Program-made: the position numbers and the translations under genes
In this document: in pieces, positions 54,077-63,782 of the stretch
How positions within the stretch are numbered: position 1 is the first letter of the stretch
Layout: every line of letters begins with the position of its first letter
Assembly (NCBI RefSeq): GCF_002954765.1
Contig: NZ_MTPW01000001.1
Span: 943,501-1,007,500, forward strand
Direction: 5' to 3'
Origin: Nonlabens arenilitoris
GTDB lineage: Bacteria > Bacteroidota > Bacteroidia > Flavobacteriales > Flavobacteriaceae
Length of the DNA: 64,000 nt
The notes under the pieces: generated by a model
What the model saw: only the letters and a program-made list of their open reading frames with translations
What the model was told of the DNA's origin: nothing
The model's database searches: none

Positions 54077-57000
54077 TTATGCGTTTCTAACTTTAACCTG
54101 ATATATCACATTAGGCTCAGTTCCTACTTCCTCTAATAAGTGATACATACGATCGCTATTCTTAAGTTTAGTGATTTCAGATTCTTTATCGTTAATATCA
54201 CCAAATTTGATAGCACCTTCAGAACAGGCATTTGAACATGCAGTTGCAAACTCGCCATCCTTAATCATACGACCATCTTTCTTAGCTTCAAGAATTGTCA
54301 TTTGTGTCATTTGCATACACATAGAACATTTTTCCATTACACCACGAGATCTTACGGTAACGTCTGGATTGATTACCATACGTCCTAAGTCGTTGTTCAT
54401 GTGGTAGTCAAACTCATCATTTCCGTTATACAAGAACCAGTTAAAACGACGTACTTTATATGGACAGTTGTTTGCACAGTAACGGGTACCAACACAACGG
54501 TTATAAGCCATATGGTTTTGACCTTGACGACCGTGTGAAGATGCAGCTACCGGACAAACCGTTTCACATGGAGCATGATTACAGTGTTGACACATTACTG
54601 GTTGGAAAGCTACTTGAGGATTGTCTGCTGGATTTTCTAATTCACCAAAACCACCTAAAGAACCATTATCACCGAATAAACCTTCAAAACCATCCTTCTT
54701 CTCTTCATCAGCCTCAAAACTATCTGTAGAAGAATAGTATCTATCAATACGCAACCAGTGCATATCACGTGACTTTCTAACCTCTTGCTTACCAACAACC
54801 GGCACATTATTCTCTGCATGACAAGCGATAACACAAGCCGCACAACCAGTACAAGCATTAAGATCAATAGACATGTTAAAATGATGACCGGTTGAACGAT
54901 CAAAACTAGTCCATAAATCCACATCAGGAGATGTAACAGGAGTCTCTATATGATTAAGAGAAACTTCCGGCATAGGATTAAAGTCGTCTTTATTTCCTTT
55001 AATATAAGTAGCTAAATCGGTCTCGCGTATAATATCGCGACCCATCATAGTGTTTTGTAATTGAGTACAAGCAAACTCATGTTCTCCACCAGCGTTCTCC
55101 ACAGTAACAGCCTGTATTAAAGAACCACCTTTAAAAAATGGATAAGCATTAACACCTGTTTGCATTTCTGCTTGTATCGAAGCAGTTTTACCATACCCTA
55201 ATGCTATACCAATAGTTCCTTGAGCCTGACCTGGCTGAATAAGAGCTGGCAATTTGCGCTCAACACCGTTCATTTTAACTATTACATAGCTACCATTAAG
55301 ACCACCATTTGCCACATTTTCATTTTCAACACCTAACTTTTCAGCATCTTTTTGAGAGAAAGTAACATAATTATCCCATGTAGTACGAGTAATAGGATCT
55401 GGAAGCTCTTGTAACCATGGGTTATTAGCTTGAGAACCATCACCTAAACCAGTTTTAGTATATAAAGTTAACTCAAAACCTGAAGGCTTTTTAGAACTCG
55501 CTAATTGACTAAGGGCACTATTATCAGATACAGAAGCTACAAATTCTGATGCATTTGCATCTGCTTGTAGATTTGCATTAGATGTAAAGAAACCATCTTG
55601 TAAGGCTTGAGACCAGCTCGCGCCATTACTAGTTGACGTTTCTTTTAAAAAGTCTTTATAAGATTGATCACTACCAGCCCACAAGAGTAGTGTATCCTGT
55701 AATTGACGTGTATCAAATATTGGACGGATTGTAGGTTGAGCTAAAGAAACAATTCCTTTTTTTATTTCAGCATCTCCCCAAGACTCTAGGTAATGAGGCG
55801 TAGTAGCTACATAATCACATTTCTGTGCTGTAGCATCTTCACGAGAAGCAAACGAAACCTTCAGCGCCACTTTTTCCATAGCTTTCGCGAAAGCGTCACT
55901 ATCATCATAACTGTATATAGGATCTACACCAGCTATAAATAAAGCACCTACTAAACCTGATTGCATCTCTTTAACTAATTGATCCACTGCTAAACGATTC
56001 CCTTGACGAGTCATTATAGGTGCAGATGTATCTACTATAGTGCTATTTAATCTTTCATTAATAGCAAGAACTAATTGCTGTGCCGCTTGATCTGGAAGAC
56101 CACATAAGACAACCGCCTTACTACCAGCTTTAGAAAGCTTTTGAGCAGTTTGCTCAACTACTTTAGCAACTCTATCACTTAACGATACGTTAGCTGCGCC
56201 ACCTACTAATTTACTATATAAAGCGGCAAGTATATGCTTTTGCTCTGTAGGCGTAACTGGGTAACGTAAATCTGCATTTGCACCAGAAAGAGTCATATTA
56301 GACTCAAACTGTATGTGATGAGACATACTTTTATTAGAAGGAACTCTTGACGCAGAATAACCTTTATCAAAACCACCACCTTGCCAGTTACCGACAAAGT
56401 CAGCTCCTATAGAAACTATCGTTTCTGCATCTGTAAAATCATAATCTGCGAGACCACGAACTCCGTACTTAGCCTCAAAAGCATTTAACGCTCCGTCCTC
56501 ACCTACAGTATCGTAAGTAACGTGACGCACGTTAGAATACTTAGACTTAAGCATGTCTATGATAGCCATTGTCGACGGACTAGCAAAAGTTTGAGTCAAA
56601 ATAGCAAGAGTCTTACCATTTAACTCATTAAGCTTTTGAGAGACTTCTTTATCCAATGTTTCCCAAGTAGACTCAGCACCATTAACAAGAGGCGTCTTTA
56701 ATCGATTGTTATCATATAAAGATAAAACAGATGCATGAACACGCGCATTTGCATGACCACGATATTTTGCATCTTTATTACTTTCGATCTTGATAGGACG
56801 ACCTTCACGTGTTTTAACTAAAATACTTGCAAAATCATAACCATCAGCGATAGTTGTTGCATAGTAATTAGCCATCCCAGGAATAATTTGTTCTGGTTGA
56901 TTTACGTAAGGTACAGAATAGATTACTGGTCCTTCACATGCAGCTAATGAAGCTGCCGCGGTACTAAACCCAACATACTTTAAGAAATCACGACGTGTAG

Positions 57001-57148
57001 TTGAAGACTCCTCCATTACCTCGTTATTCCCTAAAAATTCTTCAGTAGGAATAGGTGCAGCAAATTCGTTTTGCTCAAGATTTTTTACAATCTCATTGCT
57101 TTCATCGAGTTGCGCTGTACTTTTCCAATATTTCTTAGTAGTAGCCAT
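54077..57148 (-). CDS. actB: Alternative complex III subunit ActB (molybdopterin-like plus iron-sulfur domains)
   Basis: This 1023-residue periplasmic subunit starts with a long N-terminal region and a twin-arginine signal (TTRRDFLKYVGFSTAAASLAAC), the 'TAT-variant' form found in Bacteroidota. The first 700 residues are a molybdopterin-oxidoreductase-like domain that in studied ActB proteins binds no molybdenum cofactor. The last 300 carry ferredoxin-like cysteine clusters: CTGCAACVIACHAEN, CQHCNHAPCETVCPV, CVGTRYCANNCPYKVRR and CSMCMQMTQ. These iron-sulfur clusters form a wire between membrane and haem subunits. A palindromic element encodes AFAKA in the first domain. Confidence 0.95.
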   Translation of the reverse strand: MATTKKYWKSTAQLDESNEIVKNLEQNEFAAPIPTEEFLGNNEVMEESSTTRRDFLKYVGFSTAAASLAACEGPVIYSVPYVNQPEQIIPGMANYYATTIADGYDFASILVKTREGRPIKIESNKDAKYRGHANARVHASVLSLYDNNRLKTPLVNGAESTWETLDKEVSQKLNELNGKTLAILTQTFASPSTMAIIDMLKSKYSNVRHVTYDTVGEDGALNAFEAKYGVRGLADYDFTDAETIVSIGADFVGNWQGGGFDKGYSASRVPSNKSMSHHIQFESNMTLSGANADLRYPVTPTEQKHILAALYSKLVGGAANVSLSDRVAKVVEQTAQKLSKAGSKAVVLCGLPDQAAQQLVLAINERLNSTIVDTSAPIMTRQGNRLAVDQLVKEMQSGLVGALFIAGVDPIYSYDDSDAFAKAMEKVALKVSFASREDATAQKCDYVATTPHYLESWGDAEIKKGIVSLAQPTIRPIFDTRQLQDTLLLWAGSDQSYKDFLKETSTSNGASWSQALQDGFFTSNANLQADANASEFVASVSDNSALSQLASSKKPSGFELTLYTKTGLGDGSQANNPWLQELPDPITRTTWDNYVTFSQKDAEKLGVENENVANGGLNGSYVIVKMNGVERKLPALIQPGQAQGTIGIALGYGKTASIQAEMQTGVNAYPFFKGGSLIQAVTVENAGGEHEFACTQLQNTMMGRDIIRETDLATYIKGNKDDFNPMPEVSLNHIETPVTSPDVDLWTSFDRSTGHHFNMSIDLNACTGCAACVIACHAENNVPVVGKQEVRKSRDMHWLRIDRYYSSTDSFEADEEKKDGFEGLFGDNGSLGGFGELENPADNPQVAFQPVMCQHCNHAPCETVCPVAASSHGRQGQNHMAYNRCVGTRYCANNCPYKVRRFNWFLYNGNDEFDYHMNNDLGRMVINPDVTVRSRGVMEKCSMCMQMTQMTILEAKKDGRMIKDGEFATACSNACSEGAIKFGDINDKESEITKLKNSDRMYHLLEEVGTEPNVIYQVKVRNA
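55881..55895. repeat. Palindromic element copy 13 (exact 15-mer), inside actB
   Basis: GCTTTCGCGAAAGCG is read on the minus strand in frame as A-F-A-K-A (context DSDAFAKAMEK). Confidence 0.9.
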
Positions 57149-57169
57149 ATATCTCTCTAAAACTATTAA

Positions 57170-58513
57170 TTAATAGTGGCATTTACCACATTCAAGACCA
57201 CCTAAATCTGCAATAGTAAGCTGTTTACCACCACGTTGCTTAGATAATTCTTCATGAATTTTTTCATAGTACCCATTGTTTGCTAGGTCTACGTTAGTTT
57301 CTCTGTGACAGTTAATACACCATCCCATAGTTAATGGTGAGTATTGATACATAACCTCCATCTCCTCTACAGGACCATGACATTGTTGACACGCGATATT
57401 ACCCGCTGTAACGTGTTGCGCATGGTTAAAATAAGCAAGATCTGGTAAATTATGAATACGCACCCATCTTACTGGTTGTGTCTCGCCGGTAAAGGCTTGC
57501 TCATCTGAATCCCATCCAGTTGCTGCATATAGTTTTTGAATCTCTTTATTGTAGTCAATACCATACTCATTAATACCTTCTTGATATGTTGCATCTGCCA
57601 CCTCACCGATAGACTTGTGACAATTCATACATACATTTAAAGATGGTATTCCAGAGTGTTTAGACTCACGAGCACTAGAGTGACAATACTTACACTCAAT
57701 CTGACTAGTACCTGCATGTATTCTATGAGAATAATGGATAGGCTGCACAGGCGCGTATCCTTGATCAACACCTACTGACATTAAAGCACCGTAAGCAAAA
57801 TAAGCACTAGCCAACAACAAGAAGACCGCACTCACTAGAACTAAAAATTGATTCTCAGCAAATGCTTTCCATATAGGACGACGAACCTCTTTTTCTTCTT
57901 CAAAATCAGTTTGGATACCGTTAGCATCTGCAAATCGCTTTAACGTACTATTTACTACAAATAGCAAGGCAACTAAAAGCACTAATATTAAAGCTAGTGC
58001 TGCAAGCACTATGCTGTTTAATGAATTATCTGCGGTACCGGTCGATTGCTCAGCTCCAGTGGCTCCAGCAACAGCTGCTGTTGGAGCAGGCTTAGGAGTA
58101 TCTGTATAAGCTAAAATATTATCAATATCTGTATTTGACAATTGCGGGAACGCATTCATCGCAGTTTGATTATACTCATTGTAAATAGCTAATGCTTGTG
58201 CATCACCACTAGCAATTAACGCCGCTGAGTTTTTAATCCAACTATACAACCACTCACGGTCATATTTTTGAGATACTTCATGTAACGCTGGCCCAACCGC
58301 TTTTTTGTAAAGTTTGTGACAAGACGCACAGTTTGCTTTAAACAAAGCCTCTCCTGCCGCTGCATTTCCAGAACCGGCTGCTTCAACAGGTGCCGCTGGC
58401 TCGCCATCATTCGTGGCTGCATCCTGACCGTAAACGCTTAATGTAGAAAACGTTACAAAAACAGATGCAAGTATAAATTGCCAAGCGGAAAAATGTAATT
58501 TCCTTTTTATCAT
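57170..58513 (-). CDS. actA: Alternative complex III subunit ActA (pentahaem cytochrome c with extra N-terminal haem domain)
   Basis: This 447-residue protein starts at ATG 58513, giving a signal (MIKRKLHFSAWQFILASV); a GTG at 58546 would add a poor extension. The N-terminal domain has one haem motif, CASCH (ALFKANCASCHKLYKKAVG), as in a class I cytochrome c. Two membrane helices follow, then the ActA part with five motifs: CKYCH, CMNCH, CQQCH, CINCH and CGKCH at the very C terminus. Six haem c sites in total are visible. It is the first gene of the act-cta operon, upstream of actB by 21 bases. Confidence 0.93.
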   Translation of the reverse strand: MIKRKLHFSAWQFILASVFVTFSTLSVYGQDAATNDGEPAAPVEAAGSGNAAAGEALFKANCASCHKLYKKAVGPALHEVSQKYDREWLYSWIKNSAALIASGDAQALAIYNEYNQTAMNAFPQLSNTDIDNILAYTDTPKPAPTAAVAGATGAEQSTGTADNSLNSIVLAALALILVLLVALLFVVNSTLKRFADANGIQTDFEEEKEVRRPIWKAFAENQFLVLVSAVFLLLASAYFAYGALMSVGVDQGYAPVQPIHYSHRIHAGTSQIECKYCHSSARESKHSGIPSLNVCMNCHKSIGEVADATYQEGINEYGIDYNKEIQKLYAATGWDSDEQAFTGETQPVRWVRIHNLPDLAYFNHAQHVTAGNIACQQCHGPVEEMEVMYQYSPLTMGWCINCHRETNVDLANNGYYEKIHEELSKQRGGKQLTIADLGGLECGKCHY

Positions 58514-58552
58514 GTCTTTTACTGAATATTGCAATAAATTTGGCACAATAAT

Positions 58553-58569
58553 TACGGTATTTTACCGTA
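58553..58569. promoter_or_regulatory. Inverted repeat in the leader of the act operon
   Basis: TACGGTA and TACCGTA form a perfect 7-bp inverted repeat with a 3-bp spacer. It lies between a candidate -7 element and the actA ATG, so a protein bound there, or the RNA hairpin, could adjust operon expression. The binding protein is unknown. Confidence 0.5.
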
Positions 58570-58584
58570 TCGTAAATGCTGCCG

Positions 58585-58592
58585 CAAAAATA
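58585..58592 (-). promoter_or_regulatory. Candidate -7 promoter element for the act-cta operon
   Basis: On the minus strand TATTTTTG fits TAnnTTTG. It would give a leader of about 65 bases before the actA ATG. A -33 TTG is not evident. Confidence 0.42.
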
Positions 58593-58661
58593 AGGTATAA
58601 AGTCTATAATTTTGCAGCAGTTATTTTGAACAAAATAATTTATATCAATTCTAAATAAACA

Positions 58662-58677
58662 CGCTTTCGCGAAAGCG
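58662..58677. repeat. Palindromic element copy 14 (exact 16-mer)
   Basis: CGCTTTCGCGAAAGCG lies in the divergent gap between actA and the SPOR-domain gene, 20 bases before the latter's ATG. Confidence 0.9.
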
Positions 58678-58697
58678 AAATAACAAAAACCACAGAT

Positions 58698-59072
58698 ATG
58701 CCTAAGCTCCTGAATTCAAGAATAGTAGTAACCATTGCTTTAATGTTAATAAGCTCTTTGGGTATCGCTCAACAATCTAATCAAGTTGAAGAAACCAAAA
58801 TAGAAAGTCTTATTTCAAAGAAAATCGTGATGGACAAGGAAGGAAAATTTAAGGATAGATACACGATTCAGTTATTCTATGGAGAAATAGAGGGCGCTAG
58901 AAAAGTAGAAGCGCAATATAAAGCTAGCGCTATGAACTGGGAATCTAGTCTTGAGTATGAAGCACCTAATTTTAAATTATGGGTAGGTAGCTACCGAAAT
59001 AAACTGGACGCTGAAAGAGCGTTAATAGAAATTAAAAAAGACTTTCCCAATGCATTTATACTAAAACCTTAA
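58698..59072 (+). CDS. SPOR-domain protein, exported
   Basis: This 124-residue protein has a signal peptide (ALMLISSLGIAQ) and a single SPOR domain: the first strand reads YTIQLFYGEIEGARKVEAQY and the end reads FKLWVGSYRNKLDAERALIEI, both typical. SPOR domains bind peptidoglycan stripped of stem peptides, usually at division sites. The protein therefore likely acts in the periplasm at the cell wall. It is a lone gene with a strong two-way terminator shared with infB. Confidence 0.85.
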   Translation: MPKLLNSRIVVTIALMLISSLGIAQQSNQVEETKIESLISKKIVMDKEGKFKDRYTIQLFYGEIEGARKVEAQYKASAMNWESSLEYEAPNFKLWVGSYRNKLDAERALIEIKKDFPNAFILKP

Positions 59073-59090
59073 ATTTGAAACTTTATAATT

Positions 59091-59124
59091 AAAAAAGGCG
59101 ATTTCTTAAGAAATCGCCTTTTTT
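59091..59124. terminator. Bidirectional intrinsic terminator, 34-bp perfect palindrome
   Basis: The stem GGCGATTTCTT with its complement is flanked by six A residues and at least six T residues. It ends the SPOR gene and, from the other side, the rimP-nusA-infB operon. Confidence 0.92.
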
Positions 59125-59145
59125 TTTATGGATGTTATTGAAATT

Positions 59146-61992
59146 TTATTTCAATTTTTTCTTCACCTCTACTTCACGGAAACATTCTATAATATCTCCT
59201 TCTTGAAGATCATTATAATTTTTGATTTGCATACCGCATTCATATCCTTTTGCCACCTCTTTAACATCGTCTTTAAACCTCTTTAAAGCAGAAAGTTCAC
59301 CTGTATAAACTACAACACTATCGCGTATCAGTCTCACTCCACTATTGCGATATATCTTACCATCAGTAACCATACAACCAGCGATAGTTCCAACTTTAGA
59401 TATTTTAAATGTCGCTCTAATTTCTGCATTACCCGTGATCTCTTCTTTAAGTTCTGGAGAAAGCATTCCTTCCATCGCGTCTTTAAGATCATTAATAGCA
59501 TCATATATGATTGAATACATACGGATATCCACCTCTTCCTGTTCTGCAACAGATCTTGCATTACCTTGAGGACGTACATTAAACCCTATAATAATGGCAT
59601 CAGAAGCAGAAGCTAGAAGCACATCGCTCTCTGTAATTGCCCCAACCGCTTTATGGATAATATTAACTTGTATTTCTTCAGTAGACAACTTCTGGAAAGA
59701 ATCTGTTAACGCCTCAACAGAACCATCAACGTCACCTTTAAGGATTAAGTTTAATTCTTTAAAGTCTCCTAATGCGATACGACGTCCTATCTCATCAAGA
59801 GAAAGTGTCTTCTGTGTTCTAACAGACTGTTCACGTTGTAATTGAGTACGTTTTGAAGCAATATCTTTTGCTTCTTTCTCATCTTCAAAAACATGGAACT
59901 TATCACCTGCTGTAGGCGCACCATCTAAACCTAAAATAGAAACTGGTGTAGATGGACCTGCTACATCAACGTTTTTACCACGTTCATCTTGCATAGCCTT
60001 AACCTTACCATGATTACGACCTGCAAGTACATAATCACCTATTCTCAATGTTCCGGCCTGTACTAGTACAGTAGAAACATAACCACGACCTTTATCTAAG
60101 AATGCTTCTACAACAGTTCCGACCGCTGGTTTATCTGGATTAGCTTTAAGATCTAGCAATTCTGCTTCTAGCAATACTTTTTCAAGTAATTCTTCCACAC
60201 CTTGACCTGTTTTAGCTGAGATATCATGAGATTGGATTTTTCCACCCCAATCTTCTACTAAAAGATTCATTTGAGCAAGTGCCTCCTTGATTCGTTCAGG
60301 ATTAGCTGCTTCTCGATCTACTTTATTTATCGCAAATATAATAGGCACTCCTGCCGCCTGTGCATGACTTATAGCTTCTTTAGTTTGGGGCATCACGTCA
60401 TCATCTGCTGCGATTACGATAATAGCAAGGTCAGTCACTTGTGCACCACGAGCTCTCATCGCTGTAAAAGCCTCGTGACCTGGTGTATCTAAGAATGCAA
60501 TCTTCTGACCATTCTTTAACTGTACACCATAAGCTCCAATATGCTGGGTAATTCCACCGCTCTCACCAGCGATAACGTTTTCTTCTCGAATATAATCCAA
60601 TAAAGATGTTTTACCGTGATCTACGTGACCCATTACTGTAACAATAGGTGCACGAGTAGTTAAATCCTCCTCATTATCTTCAATTTCAGTAATACTTTCT
60701 TCAATATCTGCGTTAACAAACTCTACATCATACCCAAACTCTTCTGCTACGATTGAAATCGTTTCTGCATCTAGTCTCTGGTTCATAGTAACCATCATAC
60801 CTAATGACATACAGGCTCCAATTACTTGGTTTACCGCAACATCCATCATGGTAGATATATCACTAACCGTTACAAACTCAGTAACTTGTAAGATCTTCTC
60901 TTCTGAATCAGCTTGCTCTTGAGCTTCAACTTTTTCTCGGTGAGAATCTCTCTTATCACGACGATATCTTGCCGCTTTTGATTTAGAAGATTTCCCTTGA
61001 AGCTTTTCAAGAGTTTCCCTTACTTGCTTTTGAATTTCTTCTTCTGTAGGCTCAGCCTTTACTATAGGAGTACGTTTTTGAGCAGGACCGCGTCTGTTTC
61101 CACCAGAACGATTACCACCAGGACCAGATGCACCTGGCGACTTGGTAATCCTCTTACGTTTACGCTTATTAGGATCTTCCTTTTTCTTAGGTTTTTTAAA
61201 CTGCGATAAATCAATCGTTTTTCCTGTAACTTTAAGACCACCTAGTTTTTGATACTCGGTTTTGATTTTTTCAGGCTCTTGATTAACTTCTGGAGCTTTA
61301 GCTTCAGCTGGCTTCTTTTCAACAGGTTTAGTCGCTGGAGCTTTTTCAGAAAAGTCCTTCTTTACTTCAGGCTTCTTATCTACTTTGGGCTTATCTAATT
61401 TAGACTCAACCTTAGGAGACTTATCGACTTTAGATTTTTGAGAGACATTGTCTTTCTTTTTGAAAGCTGGCTTCTTCTTAGGCTCGAGATCTATCTTACC
61501 CTTCACCTTAGTTTCTTGCACCTTAGGTCGGTTAGAAATCACTTTAGGGGAAGAATCCTCATTTTTTTCAGCTGGAGTAGACTCAACTTTCTTCTCGACT
61601 GGTTTTTGAGGCTCGGCTTTCTTCTCATCTGGTTTTGCATTTGCACCACCAGATAAGTCAACCTTACCTACCTGTTTAGGACCGTCAAGAGTAGCTTTGG
61701 CCTTAATTACTTCTTGCCTTTTTTGCTTCTCTTCCTGCTCTTTCTCACGTTGCTCACGCAACTCTTCCTGCTCTTTGCGACGCTCTTTACCAACTTCCTT
61801 AGAAGCTACTTTTTTACTCTTGTCAGTTTGAAACTCATCTGCAAGGGCTTTGTATACATCTGCATCGATTTTTGTAGTAGGTCTAGCTTCTATCTCAATT
61901 CCTTGAGCAGCTAGATGTTCTACAGCACGATCCAGAGATATATTAAATTCTCTAAGCACCTTATTGAGTCTCATGTTCTTTACTTCGGCCAT
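59146..61992 (-). CDS. infB: Translation initiation factor IF-2
   Basis: IF-2 is the GTPase that places initiator tRNA on the ribosome. The 948-residue protein has an IF2_N domain at the start ([21 protein letters not shown]), a long lysine/proline/glutamate-rich linker, and the GTPase domain with G1 ([12 protein letters not shown]), G3 (DTPGHEAF) and G4 (NKVD), followed by domains II to IV. It is the last gene of the rimP-nusA-infB operon, which has the same order in many bacteria. The linker is rich in PEKKPVEKK-type repeats. Confidence 0.97.
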   Translation of the reverse strand: MAEVKNMRLNKVLREFNISLDRAVEHLAAQGIEIEARPTTKIDADVYKALADEFQTDKSKKVASKEVGKERRKEQEELREQREKEQEEKQKRQEVIKAKATLDGPKQVGKVDLSGGANAKPDEKKAEPQKPVEKKVESTPAEKNEDSSPKVISNRPKVQETKVKGKIDLEPKKKPAFKKKDNVSQKSKVDKSPKVESKLDKPKVDKKPEVKKDFSEKAPATKPVEKKPAEAKAPEVNQEPEKIKTEYQKLGGLKVTGKTIDLSQFKKPKKKEDPNKRKRKRITKSPGASGPGGNRSGGNRRGPAQKRTPIVKAEPTEEEIQKQVRETLEKLQGKSSKSKAARYRRDKRDSHREKVEAQEQADSEEKILQVTEFVTVSDISTMMDVAVNQVIGACMSLGMMVTMNQRLDAETISIVAEEFGYDVEFVNADIEESITEIEDNEEDLTTRAPIVTVMGHVDHGKTSLLDYIREENVIAGESGGITQHIGAYGVQLKNGQKIAFLDTPGHEAFTAMRARGAQVTDLAIIVIAADDDVMPQTKEAISHAQAAGVPIIFAINKVDREAANPERIKEALAQMNLLVEDWGGKIQSHDISAKTGQGVEELLEKVLLEAELLDLKANPDKPAVGTVVEAFLDKGRGYVSTVLVQAGTLRIGDYVLAGRNHGKVKAMQDERGKNVDVAGPSTPVSILGLDGAPTAGDKFHVFEDEKEAKDIASKRTQLQREQSVRTQKTLSLDEIGRRIALGDFKELNLILKGDVDGSVEALTDSFQKLSTEEIQVNIIHKAVGAITESDVLLASASDAIIIGFNVRPQGNARSVAEQEEVDIRMYSIIYDAINDLKDAMEGMLSPELKEEITGNAEIRATFKISKVGTIAGCMVTDGKIYRNSGVRLIRDSVVVYTGELSALKRFKDDVKEVAKGYECGMQIKNYNDLQEGDIIECFREVEVKKKLK

Positions 61993-62021
61993 AAATGGTT
62001 ATGGGTTGACTTTTATTTTAT

Positions 62022-63254
62022 CTAATCTTCAAATTCTGATTTAAGGATATTCACAACCGCAATGACTGTTTCTTCCTCTAAATCGGTACGCTTTACTAAA
62101 TCAGCTACATCCTGTTCTAAAATACTTTTTGCTGTATCTAGCCCAATTTTACTGAATTCTTGAATGATCCAAGGTTCGATTTCGTCGCTAAACTCTGCTA
62201 GCTCAACATCTTCCTCAGCACCATCTCTAATGACATCTATTTCATAGCCAGTTAACTTACCAGCTAATCTTATGTTATGACCTCTTCTACCAATCGCTTT
62301 TGAAACCTCTTCAGGATTCAATCTTACTTCGGCCTTCTTAGTCTCTTCATTAATTTCCATAGAAATAATTTTAGCAGGACTTAAAGCTCTAGCAATATAC
62401 AACTGAGTATTTGAAGTATAATTGATTACATCAATATTTTCATTTCCTAATTCTCTGACAATACCGTGTATACGCGACCCTTTAACACCTACACAGGCCC
62501 CAACAGGATCAATACGGTCGTCATAACTATCTACAGCAACCTTAGCCTTTTCACCTGGCTCACGAACAACCGCTTTAACAGTAATTAAGCCATCAAAAAC
62601 CTCTGGGATTTCTTGTTCAAAAAGCTTTTCTAAGAACTTAGGAGAAGTACGAGAAAGTATAATATTAGGCTTATTACCTCTTAATTCCACACTTTCAATT
62701 ATACCTCTTACATTCTCACCTTTTCTAAAGAAATCAGATCCAATCTGACGATCTTTAGGCATGATAATTTCATTTCCTTCATCATCTAGCAATATAATCG
62801 CTCTATGACGTATGTGATGAACTTCTGCACTATACAACTCTCCTTCAAGCTCTTTAAATTGCTTGTAGATATTTGTATTGTCATGCTCATGAATCTTAGC
62901 AATAAGATTTTGTCTTAACGCTAGAATTGCCCTTCTACCTAGCTGGATCAACTTCACCTCTTCAGCTACATCTTCACCAACTTCATAATCTGGCTCTATT
63001 TTGCGGGCAGCCGTTAATTCGATTTCTGAATTATCGTCTTCTACTTCACCATCAGCGACCACAACACGGTTACGCCAGATCTCTAAATCTCCTTTATCTG
63101 GATTAATAATAATATCAAAGTTATCATCATCGCCGTACTTTCTTTTGAGAGCACTTCTAAAAACATCTTCTAAGATCGCCATCAACGTGACGCGATCTAT
63201 CATTTTATCATCTTTAAACTCAGAAAAAGACTCGATCAATGCGAGATTTTCCAT
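62022..63254 (-). CDS. nusA: Transcription elongation/termination factor NusA
   Basis: NusA binds RNA polymerase and nascent RNA, stimulating pausing, termination and antitermination. The 410-residue protein has the N-terminal polymerase-binding domain (MENLALIESFSEFKDD), an S1 domain (GENVRGIIESVELRGNKPNIILSRT), and two KH domains (GVKGSRIHGIVRELGNENIDVI; GRRGHNIRLAGKLTGYEIDVI). I chose ATG 63254; the upstream GTG at 63260 adds only two residues. Middle gene of the operon, 9 bases after rimP. An intrinsic-terminator-like hairpin in the operon leader makes NusA autoregulation plausible. Confidence 0.96.
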   Translation of the reverse strand: MENLALIESFSEFKDDKMIDRVTLMAILEDVFRSALKRKYGDDDNFDIIINPDKGDLEIWRNRVVVADGEVEDDNSEIELTAARKIEPDYEVGEDVAEEVKLIQLGRRAILALRQNLIAKIHEHDNTNIYKQFKELEGELYSAEVHHIRHRAIILLDDEGNEIIMPKDRQIGSDFFRKGENVRGIIESVELRGNKPNIILSRTSPKFLEKLFEQEIPEVFDGLITVKAVVREPGEKAKVAVDSYDDRIDPVGACVGVKGSRIHGIVRELGNENIDVINYTSNTQLYIARALSPAKIISMEINEETKKAEVRLNPEEVSKAIGRRGHNIRLAGKLTGYEIDVIRDGAEEDVELAEFSDEIEPWIIQEFSKIGLDTAKSILEQDVADLVKRTDLEEETVIAVVNILKSEFED

Positions 63255-63263
63255 ATTCACTTA

Positions 63264-63731
63264 TTAATTAAATGTTATAACCACTTTAGCTTGTTTAATG
63301 TCGTCATACTTGATCGACCACTCTTTTTCAACAGTAACCTTTCCTTTACCTACAGGCTTAGGTTCTCTTGCTTTCCATTGAATCACCACACCTTCATCAT
63401 CTGCAGATACTAGCTCACCAATCTCTTTTCTCTTTTCTCTATCGATTACTTCTAGCTGCCTTCCCACATTCCTTTTAAATTGCCTAGGAAACGTAAGCGG
63501 TGCACTAGCACCAGCGCTAGCAACTTCTAGAGAAAAATCTATTTCATCTCTATCTAAATTATGCTCAACAGCACGAGATATAAAAATACAATCAGCAACT
63601 GTTACTCCTTCATCCCCATCAATAATAACTTTTATATCATTATCTCCGTCAATTGTCATCTCCATTAGGAACAAATCTGGTCGCTCCTCAAAGGCATCAT
63701 CTAGTAAATCTTGTACAGTGTCTTTCAGCAT
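63264..63731 (-). CDS. rimP: Ribosome maturation factor RimP
   Basis: RimP assists 30S subunit assembly. The 155-residue protein has the family's N-terminal alpha/beta domain (LFLMEMTIDGDNDIKVIIDGDEGVTVADC) and the ISRAVEHNLDRDEIDFSLEVASAGASAPL block, then a C-terminal SH3-like barrel. It is the first gene of the rimP-nusA-infB operon. Its ATG comes 12 bases after a terminator-like hairpin, and a complete Bacteroidota promoter lies some 50 bases upstream. Confidence 0.94.
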   Translation of the reverse strand: MLKDTVQDLLDDAFEERPDLFLMEMTIDGDNDIKVIIDGDEGVTVADCIFISRAVEHNLDRDEIDFSLEVASAGASAPLTFPRQFKRNVGRQLEVIDREKRKEIGELVSADDEGVVIQWKAREPKPVGKGKVTVEKEWSIKYDDIKQAKVVITFN

Positions 63732-63735
63732 ATTT

Positions 63736-63763
63736 TATAAAAAGAGGGGACATCTGTCCCCTC
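63736..63763 (-). terminator. Terminator-like hairpin in the rimP-nusA-infB leader (candidate attenuator)
   Basis: An 8-bp GC-rich stem (GAGGGGAC and complement, loop of four bases) is followed on the minus strand by five T residues and then rimP's ATG. It sits between the only evident operon promoter and the first gene, so it would act on operon transcripts themselves. The plus-strand side has no T tract after the stem. Confidence 0.7.
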
Positions 63764-63782
63764 ATATTGTTTAAATACTTTG

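Noticed and set aside
4201-58677. The 14 palindromes as CRISPR repeats, a transposon end, or transcription terminators
   Set aside because: They are singly dispersed without spacer arrays, without transposase genes or target duplications, and eight lie in the middle of genes; T tracts do not follow them.
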